NCBI RefSeq assembly: GCF_048128805.1
Contig: NC_136003.1
Span: 25,839,840 to 25,903,839, forward strand
Direction of reading: 5' to 3'
From: Centroberyx gerrardi
Lineage: Eukaryota > Chordata > Actinopteri > Beryciformes > Berycidae
Length of the DNA: 64,000 nt
In this document: piece after piece, positions 45,857 to 57,366 of the stretch
Numbering within the stretch: position 1 is the first letter of the stretch
How the letters are laid out: the number at the start of each line of letters is the position of its first letter
The notes under the pieces: generated by a model
Told to the model about the DNA's origin: nothing
Databases searched by the model: none
Seen by the model: only the letters and a program-made list of their open reading frames with translations
Translations under genes and position numbers: made by a program

Positions 45857-46017
45857 TGTCAGAGTGTAATTTTGTTGAATGAGTGTCACACATGAGGGGA
45901 AATGGACAACTGTATGAATGAAGAAGAGTAGCTAACTTTGGATCGCCCATCTGCTCTCATGTGATTGACGTTGCTCCTAATTCATTTTTGTCACCTTATG
46001 CTTTGGCAATTATGCGC

Positions 46018-46068
46018 CCCCCCCCCCCCCCCCCCCCCGTGAGATTAAAGCACCCATTGGAACGGACT

Positions 46069-46111
<43 letters not shown>

Positions 46112-46140
46112 GGGGGGGGGGGGGGGGGGGGGGGGGGGGG
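46018..46140. repeat. Poly-C, GA and poly-G tracts
   Basis: A C-run at 46018-46038, GA repeats at 46076-46107, and a G-run of about 30 ending at 46140. Lengths are likely approximate. Confidence 0.9.
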
Positions 46141-46345
46141 TGACAGGATAGGTGGTATACTCTTACTGCAGAAGTATCATGGGTAATAAACTGAGGGTGG
46201 ACGTGGACGTGCAACCCCCTCTCTCTCTCTCTCTCCTCTCCTCTATCTCTCTCTCTCCCTCGCCTCCTCCGCAGTGCACTAGCTGAGCAGCACATCCGGA
46301 CAGGACGGTCTGCTGCTGCTGCTGTGTGTGTGTGTGCATGTGTGT

Positions 46346-46545
46346 NNNNNNNNNNNNNNNNNNNNNNNNNNNNNNNNNNNNNNNNNNNNNNNNNNNNNNN
46401 NNNNNNNNNNNNNNNNNNNNNNNNNNNNNNNNNNNNNNNNNNNNNNNNNNNNNNNNNNNNNNNNNNNNNNNNNNNNNNNNNNNNNNNNNNNNNNNNNNNN
46501 NNNNNNNNNNNNNNNNNNNNNNNNNNNNNNNNNNNNNNNNNNNNN
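46346..46545. other. Assembly gap (200 N)
   Basis: Exactly 200 N, entered from a GT microsatellite (46324-46345). The true length is unknown. The missing first exon of ngfr could lie here or elsewhere upstream of 49472. Confidence 0.98.
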
Positions 46546-46890
46546 TCCTGTACTTTTCCTATCAGGACTTGAAGTGCGTGTCAATACTGAGTTTATAATG
46601 ACCTCATTGTACTTTTTTTTTTTTTTTTTTAATCTCCTATGCTATCACTGTCATATCCATATATTCTGTGTCTGTTGTGCTCAAGAGTAAATTTATAGTA
46701 ACCTTATTCTACTTTATGGTATGTTTGTTTTTGTTTTTATCTCCTATGCTGTAACTATAGTATTCCTATAATATTCCTATAGGAACTTGCACTGTGTTTG
46801 TGGTACTCGATAGTGAGTTTATAGCGAACTTTATATATATATTTTTAATCTCCTATGGTAACACTATAATCTTCCTATAATACTTCACAG
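46546..46890 (+). repeat. Tandem ~125-bp repeat, about three units
   Basis: Recurring blocks CCTATAGGAACTTG / CCTATCAGGACTTG, then GTGGTACTCGATAGTGAG / GTCAATACTGAG, then TTTATAGCGAAC, a T-rich spacer, and ATCTCCTATGCTATCACTG. One inverted unit occurs at 44845-45010. Confidence 0.65.
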
Positions 46891-47240
46891 AGGGTGTTAT
46901 CTGTAGTTTTTATAGTTGCTGCTGTGATATTTGTATTGTTTTCCTCTGAGGATATAATAGAGGATTACTGCTAAACATGCAGGTGCTGCATTTTGCTAAG
47001 CCCCAACTGATATGCATGCGATATTTTACCTAAATAAGAGTTACATAAGAATAATCCTGTGAGTCTGCTGGACAGGAGTCCAATTGTTCCTCCAGGGAAG
47101 AAAAGTTGGATGGTACTATTAGGATGAGTCTTTTGGAAAATTGAGCCTCTGCTTCACTTCCAGGAGACTGTTGAGTGACAGGTGCCTTGGCCCAGCAATG
47201 AAGTTTTATGACATATGATTGGATTGCAGTGGCAGGAGAG

Positions 47241-47268
47241 TTATATATATATATATATATATATATAC
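47241..47268. repeat. (TA)n microsatellite
   Basis: About 13 TA units. Confidence 0.95.
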
Positions 47269-47279
47269 AGTATATATGT

Positions 47280-48577
47280 TTTTTATCTGTATTTGTTTTA
47301 TACATTTGTGACCCAAGATAAGGAGAGTTGAGGCTGCTCAAGCTTGTGTAAAAGTTTATCAGTTTCATTAAGCTATACAGTGGTGTATTATTTGATGCTG
47401 AAGTTGAACATGGTGATTCTGATTTTGATGAAGATGAAGAGGTTGATCATGGGGGATGGTGATGACAGTCGAGGGCACATCCCGCTCTCCGTCCTGGCAT
47501 GTCCACAGCAGCTGGCCTAATTGGGCAGTGCGGCTCAGTCGTCATGTGAACGGCCCTGGATGTGAGGGGGACACTCTGTTATGACAGCTGGTTTACGGGG
47601 CGGCGACGGTCGGCCGCACTTTGGTAGAATTAAATTTAGAAATAAACTCTCAAATTGACCATGAAATTGGGGAGAGTACAAACTGAGCATATCACAGCTG
47701 GGTCACCGTATGTGCGTGTGCATGTTCCTGTTGCTGGGGCCCAACATTCCCCCACTAAATCTCCCCATTATCTGCCTCTGAAGTGAATGATATTCCAGGG
47801 AGATGTAACAGAAAGGGAGTTGGCCCGTCAGTCGCTCTCAGTGACATGAATCCCTCCCCACACAGGATACAGCAGGGTCTCCTCTGGGCACGGGGCAGCA
47901 TCCAATATCATTTTCACAGACTCTGGGACTTCAACACACAACCACATTCAAATGGAAACGGAGGTTGAGGGGAAAAGTTTGCATACATTTAAGGGGCGGG
48001 GGAGGGCGGGGGGAGTAGGAGCAGGTATGGAGGTGTGGCTTTTGCAGTGTGTGTTGAGGAAATCCTGCAGGTAAGAGGATGTGAGTGGAGAAGAGGTGAA
48101 CGGATATAGGAGACATGAAGGAGAGAGAAACGCACCTAGAGAGCAAAAGGTGGAGCTACAGAAAGCGAGAGGAAGGGTGGGGAGAGAGGAAAGAGTGAGA
48201 GAGGAAAGAGAGAGAGGAAAGAGAGCGAGAGAGAGAGAGAGAGAGAGAGAGGGGAGGGCTTTGCTGCTGGGCCGCTCAGTACATCTGTTTCTGAATGAAA
48301 GCAGGATGAGCAGAAAGAGAGAGAGAGAGAGAGAGCAAGATCGAAATGATGTCTCAGCAAATGAGAATAAAGTGGAAATGAGCTTTTCTTATTGCATAAT
48401 AAGAGCCACACAGACATGAAAGCGTTTCAGCTTAATGTTTTTCATTGTTCTAAAATGTCTGGGTATTAATTTCCTTTATGTAAAATAGTTGTATGTACAC
48501 CAGCAAAACAAGCCTCAGTCCTTTGCCAGGTAAAGCTGTTTGGCATTTATATCAAAGAGGAGTGAGAGAAAACAACA

Positions 48578-48668
<91 letters not shown>

Positions 48669-49471
48669 CGGAGTAGATTATCCTCTCTGTTGAAGTAACA
48701 GGGGTGATGACACCGGAGAGAGAGGATGAGTAGAAAGTAAGAGTAAATTGGGCATGTTAGGAATTTAGAGCATTTGTCCAAATTACATATGGAAATGCAA
48801 AAGAAAGAGAAGAATAGAACAGTAGGACTTCATGCTGCACACTTGCCCTTATTCAGTTTGAACTGAGCAGTGTGTCAGTGATCGATATGCAAATGAGGAG
48901 GAGTCTGTTCCATCTCTTGCCTTAGCTTGAAGACTTGTTTCTATCTAATGCTGAAACAACTGTAGCACCTCAGCATTGGATGCAGCGAGAGAGGAGGTAT
49001 GCTTTGTGGAAGAGTGTGTGAGTGTGTGTGCATGTGTGTGTGTGTGTGTGTGTATGTGAACACTGGTCGGGAGCAGGGGTCGGTGTTCACAGCTACTCTC
49101 ACCTCTAGACAGTAATGGGGAAGGGCATTTGTATAGTGTTGTGCGCATAGTTTTATGGTTATTACCTCGGCCACAGCATGTCATAAGTTTACTATTAGAC
49201 CTGATGTGCCTTTGGGGCGGCTATTAAGGCAGTTTAGGCTGCTGCCTTGTTCAGAGTGTGTCTGATATAGGTGGAGACAGCATGATTTATGATCAATCCT
49301 GATAGGGGCTGGATTTAAGGAACAGGATGGACACCTGGCAGTAATTTTCACCAGTTTGCTTTTAAGCCGCTCTGCGCACCCACGCGTGTGTTTGTATATG
49401 TGTGTATGTTTGCGTCTATTTTGAATGTATTTTGTGCTCTAACGCACCGTGCCGCTGTCCCGATGTTCCAG
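47280..49471. other. Region upstream of first visible ngfr exon
   Basis: No exon recognised. 47440-47620 is GC-balanced and repeat-free, and may be conserved non-coding sequence. GA arrays are present at 48230-48250 and 48581-48664, and a GT array near 49015-49056. Confidence 0.4.
48581..48664. repeat. (GA)n microsatellite
   Basis: About 42 uninterrupted GA units. Confidence 0.97.
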
Positions 49472-52400
49472 GTGGGGTTAGTGTCGGCGTCGAAGACGGA
49501 GCGGGCGGTGCAGGTTCCCTGTGATTCGGGCCAGTACACCAGCAGCGGAGAGTGCTGCCAGGAATGCCCACCTGGAGAAGGAGTGGTGAAGAAGTGTGGC
49601 GCCACTCAGACTGTCTGTGCCCAGTGCTTGGACAGTGAGTAGAGCATTGTTTATATTATATGCATAATATATACATGTGCACTACTACACACATGGGATG
49701 GGAGCAATTGTTTTTGAATTCAGTCAATTTGAAAGGTAAAGAAAAAAGAAACTGGAATTCATCTGCACATGAAAGAAAGCATCACTACTCAATTATTCCT
49801 TAATACGGTGGAGATTGGTTGGACAACATTTTCACGCCAAAGCGTTAAATACTCCACTTCCTGAAACGTTTCAAGTGGATGTGAATTAAACTCAGTCTGG
49901 GAACAATCAAGCTCAAACTGGTGCACATGTAAACTGATGTACAGCAGCACAAGTGCATGAATGTATGGATGCCCCCCACCACCACTAACACACACACACA
50001 CCCACATAAACACACAGCACAGCATCCATAGCTACTTCTTTAGCTGATATAATTCACCTTGTATGCCTTTATTCATACGTGGCAGTTCGGGCTCTGAGCT
50101 CCCAACTAGAATGACAAAGCCTAAACTAACTGTTATTGCCCAATTTGCTCATTAGTACAAAGTGTCTGCTGTGCCTTTACCAAGTGTCCCAAGAAATACA
50201 GCAGAAATTCATGTGTTTGATGCCTGTAAGTGGGTCCAAATGTGTTCAGTTACAGCTCAGCTCAGGCTGTGAACCATTAGCGCTCGTTCTACAGACCGGG
50301 AGAGGTGCCAACGCCGCAACATCGCAGAGAGGAAGAGCTTTGCCTAAACAAATATGTGCTTCTCAAACTCGGGGGTCTTTCAGCATTACCTCCCTGCAGC
50401 GTATGAAGCCCCCTTTTGCCCTTTAAGATGGTGGTCCGTACTCTTTGTCAGAGCGCAAAAATAAACGTCAAAGAATAGGTCACGTACATCACTGCATAGT
50501 TCAGGAGGAGGAGCAGAATTCACGAGGATATTGCGACAAGCCACATGCATCCGATCTGCTGTTTTGAGCCTCTGCAGTTTCGTAGGTTACCTTTGAAATG
50601 TAACACTGCAACATCCCTTGCCTCATTTATTTATTTATCCGTCAGTTCACAACATATGCTAATTGTGGTGTTTCCAGACTCTGTGGTGGCAGACACAGAG
50701 CAGAAATCCAAAATTAGACTTGTTAAGGCGGTTGGTCAGAGGATATCCTCCGGTGAACGTTGGTATGCTTCATTAATAAATCCCCACAAGATATGTAAAT
50801 ACTGGCAAGTGAACAAGTAAACAAGAACTGCTGACTAAAAGCCTTTTCACACCAAAAACCTTCTCTTGTCCAAACCAGCCCCTCAATAATATCAACTGGA
50901 TGTTATTTAGAGTGTAATTATCAAATTCTATATGAAAGCTTGCAGACTGGCTGCATTTTTCTGTGCAAACAAAATGAATACTCTGATTACCCTTGAACTT
51001 CTGAACTTTCGCATAACAGATGTTAATCTCTGTGCTGTGTTGTGTTTGTGTGTTATTAAGAATCCCAAGTCTGCTTGATTTCACCACTTTGAAGATTTTA
51101 GTCTCTGCCTCAAGGAGATTAGAGTTAGCAATTGGTAGAGGGGCAAGGTGCCAACTCCCTACATCCAAAGCACTATATGCCACAGGGTAAAAAAAAACAA
51201 GTAATGCAAGTCGAATGCACATAAACCAACTGTGTCACACAAAGTCAGTGTTAGCAAAGGTACTGGGTACAAAATATTTGAGAGTAAGTTGTCAAAGGCC
51301 AAATAAAATTGATAAATGAGCGTGGTTTCTCATGCATTTGCATCCATGTTGTTAATAATCCAGTCATGCTGGTAGATGGAGAGTTAGAGTGTTGAGGAGA
51401 GAGAGAGGGGAGGGTGGGGGGGGGGATTGATTAATAATCATGGGCAAGCAACCTATATGATAGATTGGAGGAGGAAATTGGTTGAGTGAGTCTAAGAGGT
51501 GGCTGGAGTTTGTAGAGAAACACAAATCTGCTTCAGGAGCGTCTGGACTTCATCTTCAGTTTGACGTTACGAGGAATTCTTCTCACACGTCATATTCCTT
51601 TTAATATTCCTGCAGTACACAGTGGCGAGCAATGCATGGATGGTAAACCGCTGCTCCGCTTTCCAATAATGTGGCTCGGGGCTTTGTGATGAGCCTCGTC
51701 TCCTGCGCCAGCCCTTTTCCAGCACCGTCGCTCCACTCCAACAAATCCCTCCAGCGCGTCTCTTTTCTGCTCTCTGTTCTCTGCTCTGTATTCTCTTTCT
51801 TCAGCCAGCGTCTCCCCCACTCCCCCCCCCCCCCCCCCCCCCCTCGGTTGGTGTGACTCATCGTCTGTATTAGCGGATAAAATGGTATTAGAGAGCCAGG
51901 CACCAAAGGGCACGATCTGCTCATTCATCATGCATACTGTTACATCAATGCATCTTTACTCATTTGATCCAGCTAATTAAACCATATTGAAAAGCCTATT
52001 GTGCCTCCAACAGAGAACAATTATCTTGCCCTGCAATACAGAAATGGTATTCACCGCTGATAAACACTGAACAATTAAGCTGAAATACCCAGGAGGTTGC
52101 AGTCAATTTCCGGTGTGAGTGCATTTTCGTCGGTTTCAATGTTGTTTTTGCTTCTGTGGATAAAATCTTAATGTACCTGATGCCCCCAGCGGCACAAACA
52201 CTAAAATAGGGCTGAGTGGGATTTATATGGAAGTTGGAGGCTGAAAACCCTGACCTTTACCTGAAAAACAAGAGCTATAAATACATAGATAGGTCACTAC
52301 TTTCTAAAGTGCAGAAATGAATAATTAAAAAGTAAAAACATCCAGCACACCCATTTCCTGTTTCGTGGTAAATATGGGGGAATCTTTATTTACCACGACC

Positions 52401-55400
52401 CCCCTTAATTCCCCACATCCTGCCGGTGTGACTCTCCGCTCCTCCATGGCCTCTCTATCCCAGGTCTAGACGATTGCCAACGTCAGCAGCGCTGAAATAT
52501 TTATCAGTCTTTTCCACTTCGCTCTGCCTGTCATGGGAGACAACACGACCGGACCTGCCTCACTTAGTGAACCGTTCAAAAAAACTTGCCCCGCGAACCG
52601 ACTGAAGATCTGTGAGGCTGCAGAGAGAAAAGGCAGAGGCCCACGAGTCAATGAAGCGTTTAAAAAAAGCCCTGGACGACTGGGGTTCAGTGGGGATTTA
52701 AGGAGGAAGGAAAGTAGAATCACAGCCTCGTTTGCTGAAGATTGAAACAGAGCATCAGGAACGGCTTCCAACCTTGGATCACTGGGGAATGAGGAAGGGG
52801 GAAATGAGAGTTCCCACTGGCTCCTCTGTGGCCACGGCAGAGGAAGCCGCTTTCCCACTCCACTGACCCCAGCAAGGCAACAAAAAAAAGAAAACAGCAA
52901 GGTAGTCAGGGATACAGGAGTAGCTGTTGATTGCTATATTACAACTCGCCTTCTTTGGTCTCCTAATAATAGCTTGGCTCATATCCTAAAACACCTGTTT
53001 TGAATCTGGAGGGAATCGGTGTGGACCAATGAAGCAGGGCGATAATTACACGCAGAAATGTTTCAAGTTTAAAAGACAAATAAAGCCGTCACGCAGCTCT
53101 CCGAATGTTGTTAATTTGTCCGCTGAAAGCACAGTCAGCACAGGGTCAGCTGGAAGAGTCTGTGCTGAAACGGAGCCATGCAACATGGACACTGACATAC
53201 TGTGGAGCAGGAGGAACGGCCAGCCTCCCTAAAAGCTCACACCTAAAGTGCTGATTGCGGAGAACGTCGGGCAGTTTCAAGGCCGTCCAAACCTACATTA
53301 TTGATGGCGCTAATGGGGTCGAAACACATCAGTGTTTGTGAAGGGGTCTTTTCAGGCTGAAGTGGCACATTTTAAGTGCATCATCCTCCCGTACGCAGCC
53401 ACATCCCCCCTTACCAATGGCCATCCTAACCCACTAACAGTTGCCTTCCGTAAATGCTGTGATCACTGAGCCGAAGTGAATATTGCTCAATTGGGGACAA
53501 TTAGAAAGAAGATCATATTTTATTTAAGAAGCCAGATACTTACCACCTGTATGCGGCGAGGATTCCTGATGGCCTTTTACTTTCTTCCTTTAGGCGCCTC
53601 GGTCTCTCTCTCTCTCTCTCTCACTCAGATAAATGTCTTGACACACACACACACACACACACACACACCACACACTCACTTTTCCTGTGGCTGTTGAACG
53701 CTCAGTGCATATGGTCACATTTAGAAGTGTTTATACACAAGGACTGCAAAGGGGTTCACATGCACGCAAGTTAAAATTAGCTAGGAAGCCTGCGCTCTGT
53801 GGGATAATTGAAACGAATGAGGAGAAGTTTACTCCGCTGAGCCTGACTGGAAAGAAAACAAAGACTTCAAGCTCACAAAACCAAATAATTATTTACCTCT
53901 GAGGTCTGTTATTTATCCAGGTCCGGATCGAAGGCCCGGCTCGTTCAGTCAGTGTCACTCTCCTCCGCAACCTCTGCCTCCATACACTGTAAGCACAAGG
54001 ATTTAGAAGATTTAGAAAAAAATATAAATAAAAATAACACTGCTTGTGAAGGTGTTTTGCTGGACTTATCTAAGGAGTAAACTGCTCTCACTTACATCCC
54101 CCACTGCCCCATTTTCCCTGATCCGTCTGTCCTTCTAGTCGTACATCAGCGGTTTCTCAACATCTTGATCACTAAATCATGTTTGGACCATTTTTAGACC
54201 CTGGACTTTCCGCACCAGACCACCCTCCAAGTCTGTATCGCATTACATTGCGTCAAACGGTCTCGGGATTCATCTGAGCGAATCGAGCGGCTACTCGAAC
54301 CCGCAGAGCCTCTCGATCTCTCGTGCCGATCCGCATCCCTACCTGTCTCAATATCATTACCTCTGCCGGCTCCGCTCTGCCTGTCTGTATAATGTGACAG
54401 CCTTCATTGTCGGCTTCTTAGCGGTGCTGCTGTTTACAAGGTGTTAGAGCTGTTAGAGCTTCAGCCTGTGCCAGTGTTTACTTGCCGGAGCAGCTTACAA
54501 GGCAAAGCAAGTGCTGGGACACTGCTGCAGGGCTTTTCACACTGACAGTATGCTGTTGCTCAACACAACTCCCACCACTTCTCATGAAAAGCATACATAC
54601 ATACCACAGATGTGAGTTGTGCAAAGTCACACACACATTCACACAGTCATATACATTAAAACACATTCCCAAAGACTCATAGGCTTTCTCTCAAACCCAA
54701 GGAAACTTCCTATTCAGGTAGCATTTCTAGGTAGGAAGTCAAAAGTGTGAAATTCCTCAGGTGGAGTAGGAAATCCCACAACACCTTGCAACTTCCCCGA
54801 TATCTGCTAAAATCAATGGCAGATGATAGTCCCCACTTTGAGAAAAACTTTTCCAAAACAAACCTTTGACCGTTGAAAAATAAAGTACATCTAACATTTT
54901 GAATTAAAATCTATATGAAAATTGTTAATAGTGAATCATAGTACTTAATTTTAGCACAGTCAGTTTTATTTCTGGAATGCCATTAATTACTTTTACCCAA
55001 GTGGACGGAGCGTCCTGGCATCACTACTGCAGCGTATTGAAGGCTCAGTTTGATGGTGGATAAATGAACTGGCTGCAGGATCCACTGTAAAAAATAACAT
55101 GGCTTATTTTTCATAGCCAAGTACACAAAGCTAGCTAGCATATTTTTAGCATTTCTTTTAATCTGTTCTGAAAAAGCAGTTTGATCATACTGGCTGTTGG
55201 CGCAGTGTAGCCTACTGTAACATTAACATACACAACAGACTCAGCTGCAGTCACATGACGTTGTCTAGGAAGGCTGTCGATTTATTTCTCTGCTACCTAC
55301 AGTCAAACAAGGTAATTTCTTAGGAAGGTTCCTAGTTAGGCCTCAAGGAAGTAGGAAGCTACTTTCCGAACGAGACAGAGTCAGACTGTTCTGTCTCACT

Positions 55401-55971
55401 CTGAGATAGAGACAGGCATCCAGAAAAGATTTTGACGTTGAATAGATGTTGATAAAATGTCCTGCACCAACGCTGAAAACCTGTGTAAATATAGCGCCAA
55501 AATGAAAGTTGAGACGACGTCTATAGTCGTCCATAACTGCTACCTGCATCATTTCGTGAAATTGAGACCTAAATATCTCTGCGATATCAGCTGAAAACAG
55601 TTTACAAAACTGTATTAATATTAATCTTTACTATGCCATGATGTCATGCTATGAAATGTTGTGCTCGTTTGGGTTTACGTTGAACTCGGTCACCTCCTGC
55701 ACCTCGCCGTCTGACAAATGGTTTCTAGGTAATGGCAGGAAAAAAAAAAAAGCTTCACACATACCGCTCTGCCAGTCTGAACCGCAGCCTCCGCAAGGTG
55801 ACCGCTCTCATGTTCTCCTCTGTGTGAGCGCCACACAAGAAAGTTCAATGGGATTTGGGGAACAGCGTAGTTCTCTTTGCAGTGAAGCTGAACCCTGTCT
55901 TTCCCTGCCGGCCGGCTCAGTCAGTGCCTCCCCTTCCCCCTCTGCACCGACACATCTCATTCGGCCACTGG

Positions 55972-56016
<45 letters not shown>

Positions 56017-57288
56017 TATGCATAATTCAGCAGGCTTCCGATTATATCTGAAAATAATTCTATATGAACATGCAATATTAATAGATTACTTTGTGCCCCT
56101 AAGAACTCTCAGCGTAAGAATAAACCAATTTGAGGTCATCACTTCCTCGTCTACGCACTTTCCCGACTGTTCCCGCCGCAAACGTTCCTGGAGAGCAAAT
56201 GTAAAGTGTTTGAAGTAATTGAAAACCAGCAGGCAATTAGTCAGCAGGGCTTTTACCTCATTCTGTCCAACATCGTTCTCCACAGCTATGGTTCTAAAAC
56301 CTAGAGGCTGCAAAAGATCATCATTTCACAATAAAAAGACATTTTACTATACAAAAATCACCCAAAATCATCTTGGGTCCCCTCCCCTATGCGGAGAACC
56401 ACTGCTCCAGGATACTGCATGGCTGTGTACCTATACTGTATTGGTAATGGTAAAACCCTTTAAACCCATTAAATGTATAGGCCTTCTCATCATCATTTTG
56501 ACTAGAGGTCTTCCCATCATCTGTGCAGTTATTATCAGTAGGGGGATGCATACCTGCACGGCACTTTGTGTTTATGATTCAGATTAAAGCAGTTTACTCA
56601 GCGCAGCACAAACACACAGGGGTCGATACAGTAATGAGCGCAGCAGGCTTTTGACTGCATCTCCAACAAGAGCACCTTTCTTATCCCAGAGCTCAAATCA
56701 CTAAGAGCCCACTGGATCAATGTGTCCGCCCTTCTAATGAATGTGCAGTAAACATGATTAATGTCATTAGACTCACCACCTCCCTCCCTCTCTCGCCCTG
56801 TTTATCTCCTCATATTCCCCACTCTCTCCCTCTTCCACCCTGCTCTGCTCTTTCCTCCTTCTGACCCCGTCTCCCCTTTCTTCCTCATCTCCTCCAACCC
56901 CTCCTCCGCTCTTCCCTCTCTCCAGGCGAGACCTACTCAGAGAACTACAGCCACACAGAGAAATGCAGGCCCTGCACCCTGTGTACCGGCCTGATGCGGA
57001 TGCAGACGCCCTGCACCGACTCCAACGACGCCATCTGCGTCTGCGACTACAACTTCTTCTTCAGCGAGGTGTCCAGCCGCTGCGAGCCGTGCACGGTGTG
57101 TCCGAAGGGCCAGGGCGTGTTCGCGCACTGCGACCACGGCCACGACACGATGTGCGAGGAGTGCGTGGACGACACCTACTCCGACCGGGACAGCTCCCTC
57201 GACCCCTGCCTGCCCTGCACCATCTGTGACGAGGGCATCGAGATAGAGCTGGCGGTATGCACGCCCATCAGCGACTCTGTCTGCCATA
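49472..57288 (+). CDS. ngfr: p75 neurotrophin receptor (NGFR/TNFRSF16), two ectodomain exons
   Basis: Low-affinity neurotrophin receptor, a type I membrane protein of the TNF-receptor superfamily. Two exons are visible: 49472-49634 (163 bp, entry phase 0) and 56926-57288 (363 bp), joined in phase 1 (A|GC, Ser). They encode about 175 residues covering four cysteine-rich domains. CRD1 is GQYTSSGECCQECPPGEG...CLDS; CRD2 has CRPCTLCTGLMRMQTPC; CRD3 has CEPCTVCPKGQGVF; CRD4 has TYSDRDSSLDPCLPCTIC and ends SVCHS. The pattern ECC, CLDS, DAICxC and DPCLPCTxC is specific to p75. Human Asn in GANQTV is Thr here (GATQTV), while NYS in CRD2 offers a new glycosylation sequon. The signal-peptide exon (upstream) and the stalk, transmembrane and death-domain exons (downstream of 57288, probably beyond 64000) were not found. 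The a/b paralogue is not resolved. Confidence 0.92.
49635..56925 (+). other. ngfr intron, 7.3 kb
   Basis: No other gene recognised. It holds a C-run at 51825-51843, CA arrays at 53641-53668 and 55973-56013, and long unique stretches. The 3' end is pyrimidine-rich (CCTCTCTCCAG) before the 363-bp exon. Confidence 0.6.
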
Positions 57289-57322
57289 GTAAGTCTTGAT
57301 GAAGAACGAGGATAATATCAGG

Positions 57323-57366
<44 letters not shown>

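Noticed and set aside
46279..46690. Open frames spanning the N gap
   Set aside because: They exist only because N codons are not stops.
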